Positions 1 through 12,100 of a stretch of DNA of 64,000 nt are shown here, piece after piece. The translations under genes and the position numbers were made by a program. The stretch's first letter is position 1. Every line of letters starts with the position of its first letter. The notes beneath the pieces were generated by a model that was not told the origin of the DNA, made no database searches, and saw nothing but the letters and a program-made list of their open reading frames with translations. Source of the stretch: Epithemia pelagica (lineage: Eukaryota > Bacillariophyta > Bacillariophyceae > Surirellales > Surirellaceae); NCBI GenBank assembly GCA_946965045.2, contig OX337237.1, forward strand, positions 248,001 to 312,000, in the 5' to 3' direction.

Positions 1-842
1 ATGGCTGTCTCGATACAATCGAACGAATGGACATTGCCGATCTTGTCCGGAAACAAGACCAGTTCGAATTGAACTCCTCCAAGCAAGGCGCTTCTCCTAC
101 AAGTACTGATACACCATTCTGGAGAACCTTACCGTGTAATTTATCGGTTCCGCGAGCCGGATGTGCGGCGGCGACCGTCCGAGATCGATACATTGTAATT
201 TTCGGAGGACGGGGTAGGAACCGTATCTGGGTTTCCGCGGTGGACATTTTGGATGCTCGAGACGCCAACAATCACTGGATTGTATCGTTACATGCTCCTC
301 CACACCATGTGCCGCGATTCCTGGCCAGTGCGGTGGCGGTAGGAAGCAAGGTGTACCTGATTGGTGGACAAACGCAAGAGAACCAAGAACTAAACTCGGT
401 AGAATGCATCGAATGGAATATGGAAGGAAGCACGGATACGGACCATCCGAAAGAAGGATCCGAACTGCCGCATTTTCGGATCAATCCTCAAGTTGTATCT
501 TGGAAGCAACAACCCAAATTAAGGCTCTCGACGGCGTGTTTTCGTCATGCGGCGGTACTGTTGGTGAATGGTTCCCAACACCGCATTGTTGTGGCTGGTG
601 GGAGAGGGAAACTGGGATCGCGTCCTGTCTCCATGACAACCGTACAAGGTTTGGATCTGAATCATGGCACCGTGTCTACGAACCTCCCCGATCTGCAGGG
701 CCGACGATCGGGCGGATTTCTCGTGGCCCTCCCGGATCATAGTCGGTTGGTGGCTGTGAGTGGCAGGGAAGAGGATGATTCCTTGGAAACCCTGACGTTG
801 GACAAGTTTTGGAATCGCCCGAGCCCTGGAAGTTCCAGCTAG
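1..842 (+). CDS. Kelch-repeat protein, 5' partial
   Basis: The reading frame is already open at base 1, with no stop before the ATG at 27, so the true start may lie outside the window. Two or three kelch blades are visible: a hydrophobic stretch ending in FGGRGR, then SKVYLIGGQTQ, then HRIVVAGGRGK. Each follows the kelch pattern of hydrophobic residues, a double glycine, and later aromatic or basic residues. Kelch propellers are usually protein-interaction platforms; no partner domain is visible here. The frame stops with TAG at 840. Both other frames stay open past that point (one to TAG at 971), and they look protein-like. The true C-terminus may therefore lie beyond a frameshift near the TTTT run at 807-810. 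The family call is fairly sure; the function is unknown. Confidence 0.7.
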   Translation, partial: GCLDTIERMDIADLVRKQDQFELNSSKQGASPTSTDTPFWRTLPCNLSVPRAGCAAATVRDRYIVIFGGRGRNRIWVSAVDILDARDANNHWIVSLHAPPHHVPRFLASAVAVGSKVYLIGGQTQENQELNSVECIEWNMEGSTDTDHPKEGSELPHFRINPQVVSWKQQPKLRLSTACFRHAAVLLVNGSQHRIVVAGGRGKLGSRPVSMTTVQGLDLNHGTVSTNLPDLQGRRSGGFLVALPDHSRLVAVSGREEDDSLETLTLDKFWNRPSPGSSS

Positions 843-1243
843 AGTCGTATTGGATGTCAAAGAATGCCTATCAACAATGCGAAAAGTCTTCCAGGATTTT
901 GGTCCTCTGCTGCGAGAGCTCCCCCACGAAACGTCGTCTTCAAGAAGAACACCCAGAAGACGTTGCCGACTAGACTGCCAAAATACTTACGGCATTTGAA
1001 ACCGTCCTTCTGGTGAGGCGTGCTGCGGTTTATCCTTCCTCATGACGTGGAGAAGCGGACAAGAAGATATTTTGCTCTATAATGCGACATTTGTCAAGAA
1101 TTCTGTGCCACGAGTTTTTGGTTGTTGTCTCAAACCGTGAAGTTTCTTGGATCAGGCGTTTGCTCCATGGTATCCCCGATTTCCTTGATGTGCCCCTAAT
1201 AACGATAGTCTTTTTATTTTGAATATTTATCATCTTGCGCCAT
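843..1243. other. Short intergenic stretch between convergent genes
   Basis: This lies between the kelch gene (+) and the 3' end of the Patched-like gene (-). The first 130 bases may belong to a frameshifted kelch C-terminus. The rest has no recognisable gene and probably holds both 3' UTRs. Confidence 0.5.
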
Positions 1244-4200
1244 CTAAATTGGCTCGTCGTCGAGGCTTTCCTCCACAAAGACAATTTCGGCTTGATCATC
1301 ACCAGCGTGAGGAGAGGTGAGATCATTTGTTTGGTTGATCAGAAAATTCTGTCCGTTGTCTTCGGCCTCACCAGAGGTGACGACCGGCAAGGGCAAGGAA
1401 TTCAGTTCTTGCATTCCTGCTATATGATAGCGTCTATTCTCGTCCCACGACAATGATCCTTCGGCTAGATCAATAGTTTCTTTAGATCGGCTGGTTGTTG
1501 GTGGTTGTATGGATTCCTCTTGATATACAGCCTCTGCTTCACTGTTTTCGATCTCATTCTTGTGAAATGAATCGTTGGACTGTTGAACATCGTTTCTCTC
1601 AGCATTGACAGCCATCATGGGAATAACAGCCAGAGCATCAGACAAAGGCGCGGATTCCACATGCTTCATAGCCTGTGGCTCACGGGGGTCATGCTCCTCG
1701 TTTGAAACTGAAGCGCTGGCTTCAAAGCTGACAGCGTAGGAATCGGTGGACCGAGGAGCCTCGTTGCTCTCATTGACACACACCGCACCATCGGGATCCA
1801 CGCCTTCCGATGTACCGAGCATTTGCTGTATGGCCTGCGTCTCACAGTGTCCATTCTCATCGTCCGATGACAAGGTGTTGGCTGTACAGGCAGCCCTCTG
1901 AGTAGAACCTTCAAAATCGCAGGACTCTTTGACATCGCTTCTCTCATCTTTGAGAGTATCCTTGAGATCCACAGTTTCCGATGCAACGGATAAAGACAGG
2001 AATTTCTGCTTCTTCACGTCTTCTGGTTCACAATGATTATTTTCATAGTATGATGACGATATAAGGGATGGAGCAATAAGAATACCAGGGTCATCGTTGG
2101 ACTGGTGTTCACCGTTCTGTTTTCCCTTCATGATATCCTCAAAATCCAAGGTTTCAGGCATGACATGAGAAGACAAGGATTCCTCTTTCTGCCCATCATC
2201 GGTGTGACTCTTGTCATTCTCATTGTTGGAGGACGTGTCTCCGGTGTGATCGCTGACACCATCGGTCTGTGTGGCATGTTTCTCATTCGCGATTTCATCA
2301 CTGGGACCGACCGTCGCCAGCAAGGCGGGCATGAGAATCAATCCATGAGCAATGCCCAAGACAACCAGGCCGAGAAAGGCTATAAAGAGTGTATAAAATA
2401 TAGAGCTGGTGGATAACGCCAGGGGCATAATGCCCAAAAATGTCGAGATTCCACCGGCAAGAACAGATGATCCCATTGTTCGAAGCATTTCGACTGTCTT
2501 CTCTTTTCGATTACCCTTGCATTCGTAATAGCGAAGAAGCACATGCATGATATAGTCGACATACAGTCCGATCGCCATCACAATAGCTATATAAGTGACG
2601 GCGTTGATATTCACATTGGCCCATTGCAGTACGCCCAAGAGGTCCACATAGAGAAGGCATATCACAGACAAGACAAAGCACCCGGCAGTCCAATGTGGTA
2701 TGAACATAATCGCCAGAGCTGACACCGATGTTACACCAATGATACTGGTCAGAACAAGTTCCTGTCTTGTTCGGTAGAAGAATTCACCAAGGTAAAAATG
2801 CTCTTCGTAGTTGAAGAACTTCCAATCCTTGACACCACGATTGATAGGTTGACGAGCCGTTATATCGCGCTGATCCAGAACCAGCCCGATTTGCTCTTGA
2901 ACATCATTCAAATCAAAATTGTCGTAGACCAGTTCCACTCGTGATGTCGTGACATTTCCTTCTCTATCACGGACAATATGATACTTATAGAGGTAGTTGT
3001 AAATGGGATTCGACAAGAACAGATCCAACTGCTCATTAAACGGCAACTTGGTCACATTTTCGGGGCTCAGTTTGACAAACAGTTTAAAGTCGCGAAGCCA
3101 GTTGAACTTGGGTCGGCTTCCCACATACTCCATCTCGACCAGATCATTCACGTAGTTTTGCATTTCATTTTGAATCGTTTCATTGGATTGGTCCACATCC
3201 CGAAAATACACATAGGCTTTGATGATATTGTTTTGTGCATAGGCATCATACGCGTTGAACCATGCCGTGGCGTAGGAATCATGCGGAAGAATCTCGGTGA
3301 TCTCAAAGTGCTGAACGAGTTTGGATGCACTTATAGCGCCCGCAACCACCAAAGCCACAAAGGCAACAATGACTCCGGTCCGTACGGCCGGTTTCAATAA
3401 AATCTTTGCGTAGCGAATCATGAGTCGATCGAATGGACCACGATTCCCCTTGAGTTCATGTTGTTCTTGTAATGCCGTGTTGTCGCCAATGACCACCATG
3501 CTGCCATGAGAAGTAACAGGTTCGGTGTAATTATTAAGCTCCCTGGCTCGTACACGATGGTCATGTAATACAATACAGGCAACAAAGAATGTGATCTGGT
3601 AGAGATAGACAAAGATTACACTCGGAAAGGAATAGAGGCACAGCCAATAGACGGCCGGTATGCTGGAGATGGCCCCCAACCCAAATGCCAAAGATGAAGT
3701 TAACGATGTCAAAGTGATGGAGATTCCCACATCGTCAATCACTTTGGCAATACGCGTCTCGATGGATTCCTTGGAATCTGTGCGGCAATATGATCCAAAA
3801 ATGATAATGGCATCATCCAGACCAATCCCAAAAATGACAAAGGTCACAAGCTGAGTGACGGATGTGAATGGTACTCCAATGCAAAACAAGAGTCCGTATC
3901 CCGAAAAGAGACTCAAGAGGACCGCCACAACGCCACCAAAGCCCACCATGCATCTCCATTGAAACTTGTCTTGTCCAAAACACATTATGGTGGATGTGAA
4001 AATGGTCATGACTACAAACACGAGTGGAACCAGTGGAATGTCCTCCACAATGCCGCGTTCAAACCTGAAAGTGTTGGAAGCAGCAATCAACGTTTTTGTC
4101 ATAAAGTGAGACACGAAGGTCACACAGAGAATTTCCTCAAGCTCTAGAAGGATCCACGAATGCGATTGCTTACTTACTCGTCGGCAAAGGAACCATCGGC

Positions 4201-5283
4201 CCAAATTTCCAGACGAAGCGAGTTGTCCGGATCTTGTTCCCATTCCTTTTGCATACTCAAAATTACCTCAAGAGCTTCGTCTTCAAAGGATTCTGCCAAC
4301 TTGGTATCAGGAAACCCAATGACGACCAGGTACCCTTGACAGAAGGTCAATAGATTCAATGCTGTGAAACCATTGTTGGTTCGTTCGGTATTGCCAAACA
4401 CGAAATCATACGACACGGGAATGCCATCGGGGAAACTGGGTGCCGACATGGCTTTAATCACTTCTTCATCGGTGGAAACTTGTTGTTGCAGGGTGGTGTA
4501 ATTCGAGTTCCAAAACTGCACAATCCCGGAAATGGGACAGGTTGTTTCATTGGTGGTCAGATCTACATGGAGACTGTCGGCACACATATCCTGGTACCGG
4601 TCAAGGTCACGTACGGCATCTACCGCCTCAAAGACCTTGTGAACCTGCTGCAGTCCCAACACGTCTTGACCATCACTGTGAAAAAACATGGCAAATGGCA
4701 AATAATCCTTGGGAAAATTGGAATGGTGTTCAATCCAATGACCATTTTTGCGGGGCAAGGAATCAAAGGGTGTCCACAAATCTTCTTCCTCCACCACGAG
4801 GTGAAAATTGGTGGCCAAACCCACACCAAAGAGAAGGAGGGACACGGATACAACCGCCACCAAGGTGGACCTTGGGTGATGAACGACAGCTTTGGCCAGT
4901 GGGTGAAGCGCCCGCAAAATGGGACCATGAATGTGGTCTCGAATGGTTTGACTCCACGCTTGACTCCATTGTTTCTTGTTGTTGTTGTTGTTGTTGTTGT
5001 TGCGTTTGCGGATTTCCTGGTCCTTGTTCGGTCCATTGTTTTCGAAGCCTGTTTGACTCGGTTCGTCCTTTAATACATCTTGGCTCATGACAGAAGAGGA
5101 GGCTCCCATCCTGCTGCCACCATTCACGATTCGTTCCAATGGTTCATCGTTATTGCTCGGTGTATCTTTATGGAACAGGAAGGAGAATCGTAAGAAAGAT
5201 TGGTTAGATATAGTACGATTTCACTAATTATCCGCAACCCGCTTCGTACCTTGTTGCATACAGCCATCCGGAGAGTCCTCCAT
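1244..5283 (-). CDS. Patched/NPC1-like RND transporter with sterol-sensing domain
   Basis: Three exons are proposed on the minus strand: 5283-5250, 5165-4178 and 4064-1244. The introns are 84 nt (GTACGA..AAAG) and 113 nt (GTAAGT..TTTCAG), both phase-consistent, giving about 1,280 aa. The order is an Asn-rich N-terminus, TM1, a large lumenal loop, TM2-6, TM7, a second loop and TM8-12. This is the two-fold RND plan shared by Patched, NPC1 and Dispatched. The proton-relay style motifs in TM4 (FGIGLDDAIIIFG, about residue 424) and TM10 (AIGLYVDYIMH) are both present. Family members move sterols or lipids, or sense them, in membranes; the substrate here cannot be inferred. Residues from about 927 to the end form a long acidic, Ser/Asn-rich tail with no recognised domain. 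The first exon is inferred only from splice-site phase; otherwise the first in-frame ATG would be about 20 codons further in. Confidence 0.85.
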
Positions 5284-6139
5284 TGTTCCAACGATCGATC
5301 CAGTCAACAACACTGGGATGGAATCGTCGTTGTCAATGCCTTTTCTCACAACTAATCTCTGTATCCTAAAAGGTCTCTACCCATGAATGAAAAGGAAGGA
5401 ATGAGACTGCAAGTGTCTCGTCGTGTCGGGCAGGTTTCCTTCTACACAAGAAGCAATGATACGGGTCTTGAAGTGCCCCGATTTTGTTGTCTGTTGGCGA
5501 TGCCAAGAATAAATTTAAGTGCGGCATCATGCGTTTGCGCACCTTCAGACGCCCGCCCGGCTCTATTCAACGGTTATCAAAGACGGCGAGGCTCTCGCTG
5601 AATGTCGCACAGTCGCACATAACAACACGAATATACATCCGGAAGAAATTTATTCCCGTATATGGGTCGCACCTGAGTTCCCGAATATGACGTCATATAT
5701 CCGGGTGGTCTGTTGTCAGTCGCGCATTTTTCACGACGAATGCAACAACACGACGCACTGTGAATATAGTTGGTCTGGGCCACTTGTTGATGAAAAGGTG
5801 CTCAGAGTGTGTGGATTCAGAGACTCCATGCACCCGACGAGAGCACTCCACTGTTTCGACTCTTTCGCAAAGCAGACGTACCCTCTCTGCCGCGACTATC
5901 TATACCTAGGACACTAAAGGAGAGAAAGCGAACCGATGGGGATAGCTTTATGTACTCTAGATGATGGATGCGGAAGATAGCGATAAGTAATATGGAGTGG
6001 TACTGGCTCAGTTGAGATGGAAAATGATGCTAAATGACAGACAACCACCCATCATTCCACCTGTATGGTTTATAGTTTAACTGCAACGGCAAGAGTACGT
6101 CAAGTGTGGTAAAGATCCAGACCACCCTTAACCCTGAGA
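5284..6139. other. Intergenic region upstream of the Patched-like gene
   Basis: About 850 bases lie between two minus-strand genes. Only short, unsupported open frames occur. It should hold the Patched-like promoter and the 3' UTR of the cyclophilin gene. No motif was identified with confidence. Confidence 0.5.
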
Positions 6140-9100
6140 TCATGTTCGGTGCACGGATGTATTCGTGAATAATCCGTCCAATCCATCTTGTTCTGTACTG
6201 GTATTGCGTTTTTGGCTCCGGTCTGGGTTTCTCTCTCCGTCTGTAGTAGTAGCAGCATTGCTGCCGACTGGATCACTACTGGTAGAGGATAGCAAGGAAC
6301 AACAGAGAGAAGCTATCAAGGGATCACGGTAGAGAAACTGGACGGAGGACTGCTGCATGGAAAACTTTCGACAAAATGTCTTGTAGCTCCGCTCGGCGGC
6401 GACAGACGACACCACGACAGAATCTTCAGAGGCAAGCAGCACACTAGAACTCTTCAAGGGAATACCCCACTCATGGTTGAGGTTGGCTTTGTCGTCATCA
6501 TGGTGCTGTGGTTCGGTGTGACCCTCTTGCTCGTGGCTTGTTGAGGCGGTCGCAAGGCAGAGGGAAACGCAAATCTCATCATGCCGTAGCTGATTTGATG
6601 GCAAGAGAACGGAAGGACCGAATGTTTGCAAAGAACTTTTTTGAGTTGAGACACCACCGTTCGGGTGTGCTGGAGAGGAAATGATATCTTGTTTCTCTCT
6701 AGCGGGCGTCGAGTGAGGGGCGTTTCTCCCAATGAGATCGTCTTCATGACGACTTTTGGAGGAGCTGGGAGGTCCAAAGATAAACTTTGGACCCACGGCA
6801 AATGGATTGTATTGCTTGGAAAGACCAGATCCGCCATTTACGAGCGGCGACATGGATTTGCCAAAGGGGTTTCTTGTTTCTTGCTGTTTTGAAAATGGTC
6901 CACTTTGGTCAGATGACGGACCTACCTTCGAAAAACCAGGTTGGAGATCTCCTGTAGGTGCGGTGACAGAGGAATGATGGATCGGCGCAGAAACAGCAAA
7001 AGCTGGTCCATTCTGCAAGACCATGCTTTGACTCGACGTAGAACCATCGCCGACCAACGTCGATTCCGGTGGTTGTGATCCAAATACAAAGCTCGGTCCC
7101 GAAGCAAACGGGTTGTATCCCGTAAAACCTCCTAGTCTCGATCTTGTCACTCCAAAGGGATTGACCGGTTTTGCTTCAAACGTCGACGATGAAGTGCTTG
7201 CGTCCTTGCTCGTTTGCCCAAACACAAATGCGGGTGTTGAGCCAAACACCATTGCGGGCGTGGAGTCGCTTAACTGGGCCGATGGTCTTAACTCACCATT
7301 GGACACGGAAGGCTTTGAAGGCTCATTTTGGTTCGGATCACTTAAGCAATCGTGATGATCTGACGGATGACCGTTAACAACCGCTATCACCTTTCCGTTG
7401 TCATCCCCATTTTCGTCTGATGTTTTGCCACTGCTAGGTTGTTCCAGAGCTTCTAAGGAACCAACTTCCGTCTTTTGATACACCAACGGCTGATCAATCA
7501 GAGGCTCCATCTTCTTTTCACTGCAATTCGCATTCTCATCTGACCTTGTGTCTATGCAGGGTTCGTTTGGAATATCTGCTGAGCAGCCAGATATGGCCAA
7601 AGTGCTCGAGAACGACGATTCCAGAGGGTCAATTTGTAGAATCAGATGTGCATCGCATGATGTTGAATCAGTCTCACCAAAGCTTTGAGCACGGGTTGTT
7701 GGAATCTTCTTCACAGAGGAATGTAATTTGATACCACCGCTGAATAAAGGATGTGGTAATGACTTTCGTGGAAGATGCTGTGAATCAAGATCAAACTTTC
7801 GAACAAGAGCAGACCAACATATTGGGTCAACAGAGAGAATTTCAGGAAACATATGCACATCGTGTAGCTCAGAGCTATCGTCGAATTCATCAGGCTCCTC
7901 CCTTGAACCAATCTCGTTTCGTCGTAGTGTTTCTGAACCAGCTGAATTCTCTTTTTTCTCCAGAGGAAAGTTTGTTTCTGATGGTGCAGGACCGTGGCTA
8001 TGTTTTGTTTCTACAATGATAGCCTCGTCCTGAGAACAGTCTTCTTTTCCATCAATACGACTGAGTCCGTTGTGCTCGCGATCACTAGGCGGTTCAAACG
8101 AAGAGTCGCGCTGGGCTCCAAATACATACTTCGGACCAGATGAAAACGGATTGTACCCTAGGACGTGTCCTTGTACTGACGATCGTGTTTTTCCGAAAGG
8201 ATTGTGCTCCTTCTTTCCAAACGAAGGGCCCAGTGAATGCGAACCAGCCTCGATGGTTTGTTTGAATACAGAAGTCGACGGTTGTCCGAATGTTGCCGGT
8301 GACGCATTCGTAGTTTCGAACGAGGGCAATGCAGCACGATCTGAGCTCGCTCCGAAAACAGGAAGTCCAGTGCCATTAGATGTCGATGCCGAGCTTTGTC
8401 CGAATACAAAGGCGGGTTTTGTTCCAAAAACGAACACAGGTTTTGAGCTCTCTTTTGGATCCTCAACGCTGATATTGGCATTGTCGTCAGAAGGCCCGAC
8501 TGCGCTATTGTCACTGGATGTCGATGTCGAGCTTTGTCCGAACAGAAAGACTGGTTTTGTTCCAGGTTTTGAGGTCTCTTTTGGGTCCTCAACAAGGACG
8601 TTGGTACTGCTACCAGAAGCACTCAAGTACGAAGGTCCATCATGTTGAGTTATATCGCTCCGGTCTTCTTCCTCGGTCATTAGTCCTCTTCCACTCGTAC
8701 TCAAACCAGTTGGTGATTCATTCGAGCTAATCGACTTTTCTTCCAAGGGCTTGGTCTCGACTGCAGGCGCGAATGACTCTGTTGCTGGGGAACATTGGAC
8801 TTTCGTCACAACAACGGAAGTGTTTTCTGGTGAGCGATGAATAGAAGTAGAGTCTGATTGTTGTTCTGCGATCATTGCGATACTTTCATCGATAACTTGG
8901 GGATTGCTCAGTTTATCGGATGTATTTTCATGGTCTATCGTAGCTTCTTCGCCATCATCTGGATTGTCCGTCGCAATTCCACTACATGGAGGTGAAGCGT
9001 CAAGACGCACCTTCGCAGACAAGCATACGACTTCGCTGTTGTTCGACGGCGTCTCCTCTCCTTGAACCGTGGGACTTCTGCGTGCGCGTGCGTCATACGA

Positions 9101-12100
9101 TGAAATGATGACTTGCTCTTGCTCTTCAATGCCATCTTCCGTTGATGCAGCTTCGAACCACTCCTCGTCATCTGGCAATTCCTTTGAAGTCCATGAAGTT
9201 GGTCCCATGGAAAAGGGTTCTGGATGATCCGAAAACGTTGAAACAGCGTCAAACCATTCGTCTTTGTCGTCCGTCAGACCTTCCGATATGGATTCTTGCT
9301 GTATACTCTGAGAAGAGAAACGCGAGGACGATGATATCGCGGTCTTGTCAAGAAGAATAGCATCGCTTAATGGCTCCGTTGGTGAGACAGGCAGGTCCAT
9401 ATTGTCCGATACCGAATCATATTTGGAATCAATGACAGATTCCACTCCCACCCCCGAAATCGGTGTGATGGTTGCTTTGTTGTGGGGAGTCGAGCTGCTA
9501 TCGTCATCCACTAATTCAGCACGTGAATTATCTTCCAGTCTTCTGTCCTCATCAGACGCATGGTGCGTGGTGCCAATCGCCAGGGCTGATTCCATAGAAG
9601 TTGTTTCGACTGGATCCAAGGGCGAGTCTTTAACAAGATGAGGCTCCTCTGTATCAGAAAGTCCAGGGACTGAGACGGAAGTGGAGGATTTGGTGACATT
9701 CATGTCAGATTGAAGTGATATTGCGGCACGGCTAGATTGCATGTCCGATTCTTCGATGGTTGCATTCGCCTCTTTAGCGGCAGCTATAGAAAGGCGATGT
9801 TGAGTAGTTATCGCTTTAGACTGACCTACTGGGGCGAGACGAGACGCCTCATCCGAATTTGAGTCATCGTTGGTGCGTTCAATCATGGAAATGGTATCGG
9901 ATAGGGTCTCCGATTGAGAGGCAATATCTGGAGTAGGACAATCATGAACTGTTTCACGTGCTACTTCCGCTGGGAATGATGGGCAATCTTGGTTTCGGGA
10001 TTTCAACTCCTCGTGAGGTGAAGCTGGACGTTCCTTACCGTCAAGGACAGATTCCTCAGGATTTCCGCCTGCTCGTGTTTCCACACCAATGTTCTGGGTC
10101 GGTGCGCATTCTTTATGCTCATCTAGCGATGGGTTCAGGGCGGAAAATTGGTTCTCATCTCGTCGAGTGCCTACAACGACACTTTGATGCAACAAAGAGG
10201 ACCCATTGGCAATTGGGGATAACGGTTGATCGGGGACCAATGTACCTTCAGATTCTGTACCCAATTCAGTCGCTCTTTTGTGCACGATCATCTCCTGAGT
10301 TTCTCCGCTCTTTGATCGACCTACAATTTTCTCTTCTTCACGAGATGTTGGAGGCTCCGCCATCGTCGAACCCGTAGCAACCGTGTCGTCTATTGTCCCC
10401 GCTTGGGCAAGCATCTCATCGGTGTGATGTGTCACGGAAACTGAGTCGGTTTCTTCGGTAGGTTTAGCTGTTGATATCATCTCAGCTCGTACCGTTTCCG
10501 TCAGGTTTGTCACCGGTAATTTCTCCTCCTCCTCGCCCTCAATGTCATAGGGTGCAGTGTCCTGATAAACATGAACTGGGCTGGAGCGTATTGTAGGTAT
10601 CATTTCATTAGTTTGTATAGACTCAGAGGGGTTAGTAGCTGGGAGCTCATTGGTCTTCTCTTCGTCTTGGGTTTCTTTGGAATCGGATTCATCTTTTGTC
10701 ACGGCAGTTGATTCGGTGTTTTCGGCGGAGATCGTTGTTGATGACGTTTCTTCTCTCACGGCGGCCGATTCCGGGTTGTTGGTAGAGCTCGTGGTTGATG
10801 GGATCTCGTCTTCTGCCACTGGAAATGATTCCTTGGTCTTGCCGTCATCGCAGGCTTGGGAAAGGGTCTCTCCTGGAGTTACGGGGATGGATATGGTGTG
10901 TCCGGTAGTGCTCGTCATTGATGATATGTCTGCTCGCGCCGTCTCGGCGGAGTTTGGCACTGGGAATTCCTTGGCCTCCGTGTCAGTCCCGACTTTCGAC
11001 TCGGTCTCCTGCCTCACAGGAACCGATTGAGCTTCGTTGGTATTTTTTGCTGACGACAACATCTCCCCTTGCAATTCTTTGGCTTCCTTGTCTGCGTAAT
11101 CGTTGGATCTTGTCTCGTCCTGTTGTACGAGAAGTGATGACTTCATCGAAGTAGACGCCTTTTCAGCAGGAATCGGTATTTGAGATTCAATCCTCTCGCT
11201 GCTTGCTTCTTTGTTGGACTCGTTTTGTATAGCGTTCCTTGTTTCTGTCGTCTCCACTCCAGAAGCTGCGGGGACGAGAGTCGACTCCGTACTCATGCGT
11301 TTTGAGCTAGTTGAGGATGTGGTATTACTGGTGCTGGCTTCGTTGTCCGTAATGGCGGCGTGTATCGAAACGGCTTTGTCCTCGTTTCTCTCGTGTACCA
11401 ACGTAGGGTGGATGTTACTGCTGCCCTGCGCGGTCGATTGCTTCTCGGCCAAACAGTCTGTCTTACTTGCGTTGTCCGCTTCGCGTGTGATTGGAAGGGC
11501 GGTCGGATCGTGCGTTAACGTCGTCGAATTGTTCTGATTTGGAAACTCTGCACTTTCTTCCATTTTCAGTGTTTTTGCATCGGGGATGGCTCCAACAACC
11601 ACTCCATTCGACGAATCTGGATTCGCAATTGTGTTCTCCAAGCAGGAAGGTGTATCAGTCGACCGCTTGTGGGCGTTTCTGGTCTCTATTCTCTCTCCAC
11701 TTTGATGCGCTGTTGTCGCACCAAAAGCGTTTGCTGTCCAACTCGACGGCTTGTTGTCGGCGTTTGTGGGCTCCTTCGACTCTCCACTTGGAAGCGCTGT
11801 CGTCTTACCGAAATGGTTTGTCATGTCACTGCTGCTGGAGGGTACGGAACTCCATGGTTCTGAACTGGGTGACTTCTCGTGTTGTATCAACGGCACTGCC
11901 GGAGGAGTAGGGACTGTGGCATTAGGGACTGTGGCCTTTGGATTGGCATCCCATTGACTGGCGCGGAGTTCCGTACCGTCGTCGAGACATTGTCCACAAT
12001 CGACAATGCGCAGTCGCGTCGACAAGGCGGGCTCCAACGGTCGTTGCGTCTTTGGATCGACGGGAACTGTCTGTTCCACGTCATGGACCCATTCCATGCC

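Noticed and set aside
4142-4177. A 32-36 nt intron in the Patched-like gene ending at CTAGAG
   Set aside because: Neither AG gives a matching phase. The TTTCAG 80 bases further on does, and restores the Patched-like sequence.
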